A DNA stretch of 64,000 nucleotides from Pseudidiomarina gelatinasegens (GTDB lineage Bacteria > Pseudomonadota > Gammaproteobacteria > Enterobacterales > Alteromonadaceae), in contig NZ_RSFE01000007.1 in assembly GCF_004025325.1 (NCBI RefSeq), positions 1 to 64,000 of the forward strand, in the 5' to 3' direction. The notes beneath the pieces were generated by a model. It saw nothing but the letters and a program-made list of their open reading frames with translations, searched no databases and was not told the DNA's origin. Positions 24,938-33,576 of the stretch are shown one piece after another; within the stretch, counting starts at the first letter, position 1; the number at the start of each line of letters is the position of its first letter. The translations under genes and the position numbers were made by a program.

Positions 24938-26425
24938 TTGGAATCGACAGCGCTACAGCCCCTTGAAGTCGCAATAATAGGTACCGGTTTTGGCGGGCAA
25001 AGCGCTGCCATTAACCTGTTAAATCAGGGCACGCAACACTTTGTTATGCTTGAACGGCGTGACTTTATGGGCGGAACGTGGTGCCAGAACAGTTACCCGG
25101 GCGCCCAAGTGGATGTGCAATCACCGCTGTATTCGTTGGCCTGCGAACCTTATGTGTGGTCACAAATGTTTGCCACGCAACCAGAGCTCGAAGCCTACAC
25201 CAAGAAAGTGATCGCTAAATATAAGCTGCGTGACAAAGCGATTCTGAATTTCAACGTTACGCGCCTGACATGGCTTGAAGATACATTATGTTGGCAAATT
25301 GATAGCGACACCGGACAGCAGTTATTCGCACGCTCGGTTATCAGTGCCCAAGGGCCATTAAGTAATCCGGTTATTCCGGATTTTCCAGGGCGCGATGAAT
25401 TCAAAGGCAAGAGCTTTCATACCAATAACTGGGACCATAGTTTCGATTACACCAATAAGCGCGTCGCAGTGATCGGCAGTGGCGCCAGTGCTGCACAAGT
25501 TATTCCAACCATTGCACCGAAAGTTGGCCATCTGCATGTGTTTCAGCGGTCGCCCCACTGGGTTTTGCCACGCCCTGATCGAATATTCTCACCCTTTACG
25601 CGCAAGTTGCTGGGTATTAAATCGATCTATCAGGCGCTACGAAAAACCATTTATTGGGGGCTTGAATGGCGCGTGTTCGCCTTTAAATATGCCCATGGGC
25701 TGATGCGCTTTTTCGCACAGCGTCCGGCACTCAAGCACTTGCGCAAGCAAGTTCCGGATGCTGAGCTGCGCCAGAAGCTTACGCCCGACTACACCATCGG
25801 GTGTAAACGTATCATCGTGTCAAACACCTTGTATCCAGCGCTTGGCCGCGAAAATGTGACTTTACACGACAAATACGATGGCATTGCGCGCATCACGGAA
25901 ACCGGTATTGAAACGACGACTGGGGCCAAGCTTGAGCTTGATCTGATTGTTTATTCGACCGGATTTGATGCCACTGACGGTGCGGTGGGTTACGACATCA
26001 TTGGCCGCAATGGCCAGCATCTGAATGCGTTTTGGCATGAGTTTCCGCGAGCTTATTTAGGTACCACAATGCCAGGATTCCCAAATTTATATTTGGTGAC
26101 CGGCCCCAACACTGGTATTGGGCATACATCGGCTATATTTGTGATTGAATCACAGATGAAATACATCATGAAGTTGCTCCATTATGCCAAGCAACAGCAG
26201 GCGCAAGCTGTTGAAGTAACAGCGCAGGCTGAAGCTGAATACACCACCATGGTGCATCACGAAATGCGTAAAACGGTTTGGCATAGTGGCGGGTGTAACA
26301 GTTGGTACAAGAGTAAGAGTGGCCACGTTATTGCTATGTTTCCAGGTTTTAGCTTTGTGTATCGGTTACTGGCAAGCCGCTTGAAGCCGAAACACCATCA
26401 GCTTTATAAGCAGGAGCGGATATGA
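24938..26425 (+). CDS. Flavin-dependent monooxygenase with Baeyer-Villiger signature
   Basis: 495 residues from a TTG start two bases after the GST stop; no ATG would keep the Rossmann motif. The FAD motif G-T-G-F-G-G lies at 15-20, the NADPH motif G-S-G-A-S-A at about 181-186, and between them F-K-G-K-S-F-H-T-N-N-W-D (Phe155 to Asp166) matches the type I Baeyer-Villiger pattern F-x-G-x-x-x-H-x-x-x-W-D. It should insert oxygen next to a ketone carbonyl to give an ester or lactone. The hydrolase gene overlaps its end by 4 bases and could open that ester. Other flavin monooxygenase chemistry is possible; the substrate is not visible. Confidence 0.88.
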   Translation: MESTALQPLEVAIIGTGFGGQSAAINLLNQGTQHFVMLERRDFMGGTWCQNSYPGAQVDVQSPLYSLACEPYVWSQMFATQPELEAYTKKVIAKYKLRDKAILNFNVTRLTWLEDTLCWQIDSDTGQQLFARSVISAQGPLSNPVIPDFPGRDEFKGKSFHTNNWDHSFDYTNKRVAVIGSGASAAQVIPTIAPKVGHLHVFQRSPHWVLPRPDRIFSPFTRKLLGIKSIYQALRKTIYWGLEWRVFAFKYAHGLMRFFAQRPALKHLRKQVPDAELRQKLTPDYTIGCKRIIVSNTLYPALGRENVTLHDKYDGIARITETGIETTTGAKLELDLIVYSTGFDATDGAVGYDIIGRNGQHLNAFWHEFPRAYLGTTMPGFPNLYLVTGPNTGIGHTSAIFVIESQMKYIMKLLHYAKQQQAQAVEVTAQAEAEYTTMVHHEMRKTVWHSGGCNSWYKSKSGHVIAMFPGFSFVYRLLASRLKPKHHQLYKQERI

Positions 26426-27348
26426 AAAAGTTTATTGTCACCACGCTGGCGCTGGTGTTTGCCGCTTGGCTAGCAACCTTGCATCCGCGTGTGGGGCTGG
26501 CTTTTTATGATGCGGTGGGGGCACTTGAAGCACGTATTTATGGGTTTCAAAAATCCTCGGTAGACATTGGCGACATGCAGCTTTCGGTGTATGCGCGTAA
26601 CTCAGAACAGGCGCGGAAAACCATTATCTTGCTGCACGGCTATACCGCCTCAAAAGAAATTTGGTTGCGCTTTGCCAATCGCCTGAACCCGGAATACCGC
26701 GTGGTGATTCCAGATTTGGCGGGTCACGGTGAAACCGGGTTCTTCAGCGGTTGGTCATACCGAGCGTCAAGCCAAGCGAAACGTGTGGCGCAATTGATGG
26801 ATAAACTTGGAATAGAACGGGCAACGATTATTGGCAATTCCATGGGGGGAATGATTGCTGCTAATTTTGCGATTATGTACCCACAGCGCGCGACCTCTAT
26901 TGTGCTATTTAATCCAGCCGGCATTACCCCGCCACAACCCAGTGTAACCGAAGCAATGTTTGCCGCCGGTGAATCGCCGTTTGAAATTGATTCCCAACAA
27001 CAGTTTTTTGACTTTTATCAGCTCACCATGGCAAAGCCACCTGTTGTGCCCGATTTTGTATTGCGTGGTATGGCCCTGCGGTATAGCGAACGCAAGGCGG
27101 ATTATGCACAGATTGCGCAAGACTTTCGATTCCACGATCAGTTAGATGGCAGGCTCAATCAAATTAGTACCCCAACATTAATTGTTTGGGGCAACCAAGA
27201 TAATATCTTAAGCCCTTCAGCAGCCCCGGTGTGGCATCAGGGAATCAAAGATAGCCAGTTGCATATTTTTGACGGCATCGGCCACATGCCGATGGTAGAA
27301 GTGCCGAACGAATCGGCACAACGGGTGCAAGCATTTTTAGCCGAGTAG
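26422..27348 (+). CDS. Membrane-anchored alpha/beta hydrolase (probable esterase)
   Basis: 308 residues. A hydrophobic N-terminus (about 4-20) acts as signal anchor. The alpha/beta hydrolase domain shows the oxyanion motif L-L-H-G-Y-T-A-S-K, the nucleophile Ser140 in G-N-S-M-G-G-M, an Asp in W-G-N-Q-D-N and His in G-I-G-H-M-P. Its ATG overlaps the monooxygenase stop (ATGA), with AGGAG inside the upstream gene, so the two are co-translated. The pairing of a Baeyer-Villiger enzyme with an esterase suggests cleavage of the ester product. If the anchor is real, the hydrolase acts outside the cytoplasm while the monooxygenase acts inside, which is a point against direct coupling. Confidence 0.88.
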   Translation: MKKFIVTTLALVFAAWLATLHPRVGLAFYDAVGALEARIYGFQKSSVDIGDMQLSVYARNSEQARKTIILLHGYTASKEIWLRFANRLNPEYRVVIPDLAGHGETGFFSGWSYRASSQAKRVAQLMDKLGIERATIIGNSMGGMIAANFAIMYPQRATSIVLFNPAGITPPQPSVTEAMFAAGESPFEIDSQQQFFDFYQLTMAKPPVVPDFVLRGMALRYSERKADYAQIAQDFRFHDQLDGRLNQISTPTLIVWGNQDNILSPSAAPVWHQGIKDSQLHIFDGIGHMPMVEVPNESAQRVQAFLAE

Positions 27349-27360
27349 CGTTTTAGCGAA

Positions 27361-27816
27361 CTATTCAGCCGTGCGGGTGGCATTCCAGTTCACGGCTTGC
27401 CAGCGGTTATTACGTTGCACAAACACGCCGCTGTTTAAAAACGTTTGACGTGAATAACCGGCATCGGTTTCGGTGTGACCAACAAGAGTAAAATTCACTA
27501 CCGCTGTCGGCCCAAAAAACCGAATTTCTACATCTTCTGCGGTGTAATAGTTGGTGAGTGGTTGTTCGGTAATTTCACCAGACGCGTGCACGCCGCTCAT
27601 CAATTCAGCTTTGCCAAAACGTTTGCCTGATGAACTGGTGTACACCAACTCGTCAGCCCAAAATGCCTCATGAATTGCAGCACTGTTGATACTGGCACCT
27701 TCCATGAAGGTGTGTAAAGTTTTGGTAATTTCTTCCCGAGCCTGTTCATGCATCGTTTCGGTGGCCCAGCTAGCGCTGCTGCACAGTGCAAGCAATAAGG
27801 CGATTAGGGTTTTCAT
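27361..27816 (-). CDS. Exported NTF2-like (DUF4440) protein
   Basis: 151 residues with a signal peptide (MKTLIALLLALCSSASWA). The remainder is a single cone-shaped NTF2-like domain: a first helix E-E-I-T-K-T-L-H-T-F-M-E-G-A, then F-W-A-D-E-L-V-Y-T-S-S-S-G-K-R, and the final strands F-V-Q-R-N-N-R-W-Q-A-V-N-W-N-A-T. DUF4440 proteins resemble SnoaL and ketosteroid isomerases; catalytic roles are mostly unproven. The gene lies tail-to-tail with the hydrolase operon, 12 bases apart, and is probably monocistronic. Confidence 0.8.
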   Translation of the reverse strand: MKTLIALLLALCSSASWATETMHEQAREEITKTLHTFMEGASINSAAIHEAFWADELVYTSSSGKRFGKAELMSGVHASGEITEQPLTNYYTAEDVEIRFFGPTAVVNFTLVGHTETDAGYSRQTFLNSGVFVQRNNRWQAVNWNATRTAE

Positions 27817-27922
27817 GTTTTCCTCACAACGTCCTATGATTTAGGGGCTATAGTTAATAGCATTATTTTTAATTCAATGAAACCGTGTTAAAAAGGTGTT
27901 GAAAAATACAGGGTGGCAACGG

Positions 27923-28903
27923 GTGAAACAAAATCCATTTAATCAAGAAGAGCTGATGCTATTTTTCGAGCAGCTCTGGAAGAAATCGCTAAATCCATTT
28001 TGGGTGTGCAAACCCATTGCGGACGATTTCGAGATGATTATAGCCAATCCCGCAGCGCAAGCTTTAGATAAGCGGCAGACACCAGGAACCAAATTCTCTG
28101 AACTGATCGCCCACTCCGGTTATTCACACGGCATCCTCTCTGGTTATTACCAATGTTTGGCGACTAAAGAGCCTGTCGAATTTGAGCAGACAGTAAAACA
28201 CAATGGCAAAGAATTTGTATTTCGTACCTTCTTGGTACCGATTCTTGATGACAATGACAAGGTCACCCACATTTGGGGTACCTCGCATAACTTAACCGAT
28301 TTTTTGGATCCACAGCGCGAACTACTAGCACTGAACGAATTGCTGGATGCGAAAGTCCGCGAACGTACTGAGCAATTAAATCATGCCATGGAAAAGTTGG
28401 AGAAGTTATCGATTACCGATGAGCTAACTCAACTGGCCAATCGCCGGTATTTTGATAAGGCCTTGAAAAAAGAAATTGCTCGAGCCAAGCGTTCGGCGCG
28501 GCCGTTAGCATTGATTTATTTTGATATTGATTACTTTAAAACATTCAACGACACATATGGGCACAGCGCGGGCGACCGCTGTTTGAAGCAAGTTGCTAAG
28601 GTTTTAGCTGCACATGCGAAACGCTCAGCGGACGTCGTTGCCCGTTACGGTGGTGAAGAGTTTGTGATGCTGCTGCCGGACTTGCACAAAGAGCAGGCAC
28701 TTGAAGTGGCAGAATTGGTGCGTCGTGATATTGCCAAGCTAAAATTGCATAACGAGAATGCGCCGGCGGGGCAGGTTACCATGAGCGCAGGTATTGCTGT
28801 TGTTCAAGACAACTTTACCGCAGACGACTTGCTAAAATTGGCCGACGACGCTTTGTATAAAAGCAAAGCCGACGGCCGCAATCGCAGTCTAGTGGCCGAC
28901 TAG
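27923..28903 (+). CDS. PAS-GGDEF diguanylate cyclase
   Basis: 326 residues from the GTG at 27923, which has AGGGTGG six bases upstream; an in-frame TTG at 27896 is less well placed. A PAS domain (about 8-125) opens with P-F-W-V-C-K-P and ends with a coiled linker L-D-A-K-V-R-E-R-T-E-Q-L. The GGDEF domain follows from D-E-L-T-Q-L-A-N-R-R. The active motif G-G-E-E-F is intact and the I-site R-S-A-D lies five residues before it, so active, feedback-controlled synthesis of c-di-GMP is expected. There are no membrane segments, so it senses a cytoplasmic or redox signal. Confidence 0.92.
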   Translation: MKQNPFNQEELMLFFEQLWKKSLNPFWVCKPIADDFEMIIANPAAQALDKRQTPGTKFSELIAHSGYSHGILSGYYQCLATKEPVEFEQTVKHNGKEFVFRTFLVPILDDNDKVTHIWGTSHNLTDFLDPQRELLALNELLDAKVRERTEQLNHAMEKLEKLSITDELTQLANRRYFDKALKKEIARAKRSARPLALIYFDIDYFKTFNDTYGHSAGDRCLKQVAKVLAAHAKRSADVVARYGGEEFVMLLPDLHKEQALEVAELVRRDIAKLKLHNENAPAGQVTMSAGIAVVQDNFTADDLLKLADDALYKSKADGRNRSLVAD

Positions 28904-28918
28904 TTTCAGCGAAACTAG
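28900..28918. terminator. Hairpin at the end of the PAS-GGDEF gene
   Basis: CTAGTTTC (28900-28907) pairs with GAAACTAG (28911-28918) around AGC, flanked by further partial pairing. The stop codon is in the stem. It lies between convergent genes and lacks a T-run on either side, so a terminator function is only probable. Confidence 0.4.
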
Positions 28919-28938
28919 CCGACCAAGGTGCAGACCTT

Positions 28939-31095
28939 TTAGAAGTTGTATTCCAATCCAACAGAAACCGTTTGTGGTTTATTCGGGCGGGCACCGTGCG
29001 GTGTGCGTGACACAATACGTTGTTGGTCAAGCAAATTATCAACTTTCAAGAAAACGGTAGCCTGTGAGCTGAGCAGATAACGGCTGATCAAGTCCACCAC
29101 AAAAACTGAGTCGGTGTAGCTAAACGGAGTGGTGTCACGGTTGCAACCTACGCGCACGCAAGTTTCGTCCATGTATTTTGCGACCAGGTAGTTATTCCAA
29201 CCTGAAGCATGCTCGATACCGGTTCTGAAGCTCATGGTGTGCTCTGGAATATCGGCCAAACGGTCACCATCTTCCACGCCGGTTAGGGCGTTATCAGCAC
29301 TAATTTCGGCGTTGCTTAGGGTGTAGTTGAAGTGCGCTGGAATCACGAATTCACCAGTTTTCCATTCGTTACCGAGCTGAAACTCAATCCCTTGCACCAC
29401 GGCTTCACCCGTAACGTAGGTTCCTGACGTGGCGCCATTGCTGCATGGGCTAGCGAGTGAGCAAACTTCAGCTTGGTTGTTAAAGTCACTACGAAACGCG
29501 AGGGCTTCGACAAACCAACCATTACTGTAACGTAAACCTGCTTCATAGTTGGTGCTAGTTTCAGGTTCATCTGTTTCAGTTGCACCGCCGCCAATTGGTG
29601 AAAACCCGCGGTGAATACCTGCCAGTACTTGCCAGTTGCTGTCGATGTCGTAAGTGAACGATGCGCCTGGTAACCATTCTTTGGTGTGATTAGAACGGTA
29701 GCTTCCAGGCTCGGAGCGGTCGGCTAGGCTGAATTGTTCACGGAAGCTTTTCACGTCTTCGTAACGTAAGGCCAAGTTTACGAGAAGGTCTGAAGTTACT
29801 TGCCATGCATCGGTAATCCAGAAGCTACGCGCATCGCCACCCTCGAGTCGGTTGTCGCCACCTGTTGGTTCAATGATGCTATCGAATACCAAGCTACCGT
29901 TTACTTGGTCGTACACTTCAATCGGCTGAAAGCGGTCAAGTGTATCGTTATGATCACGTACACCCACGTTCAAGGTATGATCGGCTAACAATGTGGTTAA
30001 GTTCAATTCGACGCCATAGGACTCATAGGCACGATTACCATGCGTGTAGCGTAAATCCTGCACGTCCATGGTGCCGTCTAAAATCGCTTGGGCAGTTGCG
30101 TCACCCGCATTGGCAGCATTTATAAACGAGCTGGTGCTAGTTTTGAACCAGTCACGTTGGTATTCATTGCGATAGGCAATTGCGCGCAGGCTTGAGGTGT
30201 CCGTTACGTCCAGGCTGTAAGTTAGTGAGAAACCTTTGTGGCGATTCGCCATTTGATCGATTTCTGATAAACCGTAGCGACGATTTGGATTTTCTGCGAA
30301 GTCAGCGTCGGTTAAGCCAGCGTAGGTTTCATTTGAGACTTGCTCTGAATATTGTACTTTCGCTAATAAGCTTTGGCGTTCGCCAGTCCAGCTAAACTTG
30401 AGCAAGTAATCTTCGATGTCGAAACCCGCGTCACGTGAGCTGCGGTCAATCTCTTTAAAGCCAGCACTGCTGCGTTGTACGGTATCAATTAAGAAACCAA
30501 AATCACCAGAACGTCCGCCATAGTACGCATGAATGTCTTGGCTATTAAATTCACCCATTTTTGCCACAACTCGGCCACTGTTCTCCTGGGGGATAGGGGT
30601 GGTCAACATGTTGATTACACCACCGGTGGTTTGCGGACCATAACGTAACAAAGGTGCGCCTTTTAGCACTTCAATGGTGTGCATGCGGTAGGCTTCAGGG
30701 AAGTAATAAGCAGCTGGGTCAATGTATGGTGCTGGTGCAATCATGACACCATCTTCCATGAGGGTTACCTTACTGCTACGACCGCCTGCGGCAGCGCGAA
30801 TACCGATGTTAGGGCGTAAGCCTTGACCGTCTTCTTCACGGATGTAAACACCCGGTACGGTCTTTAATAACTGATTGATGTCGGTGTTCGCTTCAATAAC
30901 CAACTGCTCGTTATCAATTACTGCACTGGAGCCTGCGAGCTTACGGGCATCATCTTTGCTGCCCACAATTTGCAATACTTCATAAATTTTTTCGTTGGTT
31001 TCAGTTTCAGAATCAGATACTTCGGCAGCGTAAGCTGTTGATAATGATAAGCCAAGCGCAGCGAGCAAAGCGGTGGCGACATAAGTTGGTTGCAT
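28939..31095 (-). CDS. TonB-dependent receptor, FecA-like
   Basis: 718 residues with a signal peptide (to T-A-Y-A near 23). The plug shows V-P-G-V-Y-I-R-E-E-D-G-Q-G-L-R-P-N-I-G-I-R and V-L-K-G-A-P-L-L-R-Y-G-P-Q-T-T-G-G-V-I-N, close to ferric dicitrate receptors. The N-terminal signalling domain of true FecA is absent, and no fecI/fecR pair is nearby. The barrel ends V-G-L-E-Y-N-F. It should import a ferric chelate, perhaps citrate-like; the ligand cannot be read from sequence. A Fur-like site at 31138-31161 precedes it, so it is probably iron-repressed together with the receptor at 20952. Confidence 0.9.
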   Translation of the reverse strand: MQPTYVATALLAALGLSLSTAYAAEVSDSETETNEKIYEVLQIVGSKDDARKLAGSSAVIDNEQLVIEANTDINQLLKTVPGVYIREEDGQGLRPNIGIRAAAGGRSSKVTLMEDGVMIAPAPYIDPAAYYFPEAYRMHTIEVLKGAPLLRYGPQTTGGVINMLTTPIPQENSGRVVAKMGEFNSQDIHAYYGGRSGDFGFLIDTVQRSSAGFKEIDRSSRDAGFDIEDYLLKFSWTGERQSLLAKVQYSEQVSNETYAGLTDADFAENPNRRYGLSEIDQMANRHKGFSLTYSLDVTDTSSLRAIAYRNEYQRDWFKTSTSSFINAANAGDATAQAILDGTMDVQDLRYTHGNRAYESYGVELNLTTLLADHTLNVGVRDHNDTLDRFQPIEVYDQVNGSLVFDSIIEPTGGDNRLEGGDARSFWITDAWQVTSDLLVNLALRYEDVKSFREQFSLADRSEPGSYRSNHTKEWLPGASFTYDIDSNWQVLAGIHRGFSPIGGGATETDEPETSTNYEAGLRYSNGWFVEALAFRSDFNNQAEVCSLASPCSNGATSGTYVTGEAVVQGIEFQLGNEWKTGEFVIPAHFNYTLSNAEISADNALTGVEDGDRLADIPEHTMSFRTGIEHASGWNNYLVAKYMDETCVRVGCNRDTTPFSYTDSVFVVDLISRYLLSSQATVFLKVDNLLDQQRIVSRTPHGARPNKPQTVSVGLEYNF

Positions 31096-31137
31096 TGAGT
31101 TTCCCCCAAAAGAAGCGATTGATTAGGGTGCGAAGTA

Positions 31138-31161
31138 TAAATAATAACGATTCGCATTTGC
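31138..31161 (-). promoter_or_regulatory. Fur-like site before the FecA-like receptor
   Basis: Read on the minus strand, AAATGCGAATCGTTATTATT contains one exact half-site TGCGAAT, an unpaired C and a degenerate AT-rich second half. It lies 40-65 bases before the receptor ATG. It is weaker than the site at 20882-20896. Confidence 0.5.
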
Positions 31162-31295
31162 AACCCCAAATTTTATATGGGTTCTGTTTTTAATCAATTG
31201 GTAACGCAAATACGCTATTCTTAAGTCGATGTTTAGCCGCCATCTTTGTTAGGATGCTCGGTAACATAGCGATGCATTTATGAATGGGAGTTCAG

Positions 31296-32276
31296 ATGGC
31301 AGTACTTTCTGTATTAGATTTAGCGCCAATCACGGTCGGTGGAAGCGCTGCAATATCATTAAACCATTCGGCAGATTTAGCTGAGCATGTTGAACGCTGG
31401 GGGTACCACCGATTTTGGATGGCGGAACATCACAACATGACAGGTATCGCCAGTGCAGCAACCGCAGTTGCCTTAGCGTATGTGGGTAGCCGAACCCGTT
31501 CTATACGTATTGGCGCCGGCGGCATCATGTTACCCAATCACGCGCCATTAATAGCCGCTGAACAATTCGGCACGCTCGCGGCGTTATACCCTGATCGGGT
31601 TGATTTAGGTTTAGGGCGTGCACCAGGCACCGATGGAGCCACCTTACGCGCTTTGCGCCGCAACTATGACAGTGCCGATACGTTTCCTGCTGATGTGCAA
31701 GAATTGCTTATGTATTTGGATGAGCCAACGCCTGATCAGAAAATTAAGGCGATACCCGGGATGGGCTCGAAGGTTCCTGTGTGGTTACTGGGCTCAAGCT
31801 TGTTCGGTGCTCAATTGGCTGCGCAAATGGGGTTGCCCTATACCTTCGCCTCGCACTTTGCCCCCGACTATTTACAGTTGGCGCTAGAGGCTTACCGTAG
31901 CAATTTCCAACCATCAAAATACCTAGATAAACCCTATGCGATGGCGGCAATCAATGTTTTTGCAGCCGATACAGAGCAGGCAGCCAAGCGCTTAAAAAGT
32001 TCCATGCAGTTACAATTCATGGCATTGCGCCAAGGTAACCCAGGGCCGCTACCTGCGCCAATTGATGCCATTGAAAAGCAGGTTGACCCAATGGCTTTGG
32101 CAGCCGCTAACCATGCACTGAAATACACAGCTACCGGTACGCCTGAACAGGTGCATCAGTACATGCGCGATTTTGTTGCGGCCACCGGTGTAAACGAGCT
32201 GATGTTAACCTGTCATGCCTTTGATCATAACGAACGTTTGAGAAGCTTTGAAATTGCAAAAGACTGTCATTTTTAA
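31296..32276 (+). CDS. LLM-class flavin-dependent oxidoreductase (luciferase-like)
   Basis: 326 residues from the ATG at 31296, with GGGAG five bases before it. A bacterial-luciferase-like TIM barrel: it starts L-S-V-L-D-L-A-P-I, then [25 protein letters not shown] and [12 protein letters not shown], which is the MsnO8/YhbW-type subgroup. These use reduced FMN supplied by a reductase to oxidise a small substrate, which is unknown here. The permease gene starts 30 bases after its stop and could be in the same transcript. Confidence 0.9.
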   Translation: MAVLSVLDLAPITVGGSAAISLNHSADLAEHVERWGYHRFWMAEHHNMTGIASAATAVALAYVGSRTRSIRIGAGGIMLPNHAPLIAAEQFGTLAALYPDRVDLGLGRAPGTDGATLRALRRNYDSADTFPADVQELLMYLDEPTPDQKIKAIPGMGSKVPVWLLGSSLFGAQLAAQMGLPYTFASHFAPDYLQLALEAYRSNFQPSKYLDKPYAMAAINVFAADTEQAAKRLKSSMQLQFMALRQGNPGPLPAPIDAIEKQVDPMALAAANHALKYTATGTPEQVHQYMRDFVAATGVNELMLTCHAFDHNERLRSFEIAKDCHF

Positions 32277-32306
32277 CCCCCAAACTGCTTAGGAAGGATA
32301 GTAAAC

Positions 32307-33551
32307 ATGGCCGATCACCAACAGTTAGTGCGCAGCACCGCATTAGGCGGCGCAATTTTACTGGGCTTGGGCTCGATTATTGGTACCGGAGCTTTTGTGA
32401 GTGTCGGCTTTGGTGTTGAGTTAGCCGGGGCTTGGGTGGTTTGGGCCATCTTAATTGCGGCTGCTGTGGCAACCTTTAATGGACTATCCAGTGCACAACT
32501 GGCCGCTATCCATCCGGTTAGTGGCGGCACCTATGAATACGGTTATGAATTCTTGACGCGTCAGTTGGGCTTCACCGCCGGTTGGTTGTTTGTATTGGCT
32601 AAAAGCGCGAGTGCCGCTACGGCCGCGCTGGCGGTAGGCTATGCATTGCAAAGTTGGTTTGCAGGCCCTGCGTGGCTCGCCCAGGTGATTGCTGGGTTCA
32701 CCCTGTTAGTGTTTACGCTATTGGTGTTAGGCGGCTTGCGTCGGTCTAATCGGGCTAACGCTATTCTGGTGCTGCTTGCTATCGCAGCGCTGGCGATATT
32801 TATAGTTTCGAGTGCCCAGTTGCCCATGCCCGTTGAACAATTGGCGCAAGCGAAGCCAACCTGGCGCGATTTATTTGCCGCGGCAGCCTTATTGTTTGTG
32901 GCGTATACTGGCTATGGGCGCATTGCCACAATGGGTGAGGAAGTTCAGAATCCACGCCATGTTATTCCACGAGCAATTATTGCTACTGTGCTGGTGGTTA
33001 CAGCGTGGTATGCTGCTATTGGCTGGGGTGTTTTGCACTACGTACCCTTAACCACAACGGCAGATTTTGTGCTGGCGACACTGATGCCACGTGGCGTTTG
33101 GCAACAGTTCGTTGCGGCTGGCGCAGTGGTGGCCATGTGCGGCGTTATTCTTAACTTGATTTTAGGGGTATCGCGCGTGGTGTTGGCGATGGCGCGCCGT
33201 AACGATTTACCGATGGCGTGGGCAACATTGAATGCCGAGCGTACCTCGGCACCTGCAGCCGTTTGGGTAACCTTTGCAGTCATGCTGGTGATCGTTTTGG
33301 TGGGTGATTTACGTACTGCATGGTCATTTAGTGCATTTACCGTGCTGGTGTATTACAGCATTACCAACCTTGCTGCGCTGCGCATCCCAACAGAAAAACG
33401 CTTTGTTCCGCGCTGGGTTTCAATTTTAGGGCTTGCCAGCTGCCTAGGTTTAGCCGTATTTATAGAGTTGAAAATTCTTTTTAGTGGCCTGATTCTTATT
33501 GGCCTCGGTCTACTTTGGCATGCTTATCGAGCGGCATCAAATAGAACGTAG
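32307..33551 (+). CDS. APC-family amino acid permease
   Basis: 414 residues, about 12 hydrophobic segments and almost no hydrophilic tails. The first helix carries G-L-G-S-I-I-G-T-G-A-F-V, the unwound G-[S/T]-G substrate site of the amino acid-polyamine-organocation superfamily. Y-E-Y-G-Y-E-F near 75 and F-V-A-Y-T-G-Y-G-R-I-A-T near 200 are also family-typical. It probably takes up an amino acid with a cation; specificity is not visible. AGGAAGG precedes the ATG, and the next gene starts 25 bases later, so the oxidoreductase, permease and c-di-GMP gene may form one transcript. Confidence 0.88.
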   Translation: MADHQQLVRSTALGGAILLGLGSIIGTGAFVSVGFGVELAGAWVVWAILIAAAVATFNGLSSAQLAAIHPVSGGTYEYGYEFLTRQLGFTAGWLFVLAKSASAATAALAVGYALQSWFAGPAWLAQVIAGFTLLVFTLLVLGGLRRSNRANAILVLLAIAALAIFIVSSAQLPMPVEQLAQAKPTWRDLFAAAALLFVAYTGYGRIATMGEEVQNPRHVIPRAIIATVLVVTAWYAAIGWGVLHYVPLTTTADFVLATLMPRGVWQQFVAAGAVVAMCGVILNLILGVSRVVLAMARRNDLPMAWATLNAERTSAPAAVWVTFAVMLVIVLVGDLRTAWSFSAFTVLVYYSITNLAALRIPTEKRFVPRWVSILGLASCLGLAVFIELKILFSGLILIGLGLLWHAYRAASNRT

Positions 33552-33576
33552 CATCTAACCAAAAGGACAGCATCGC

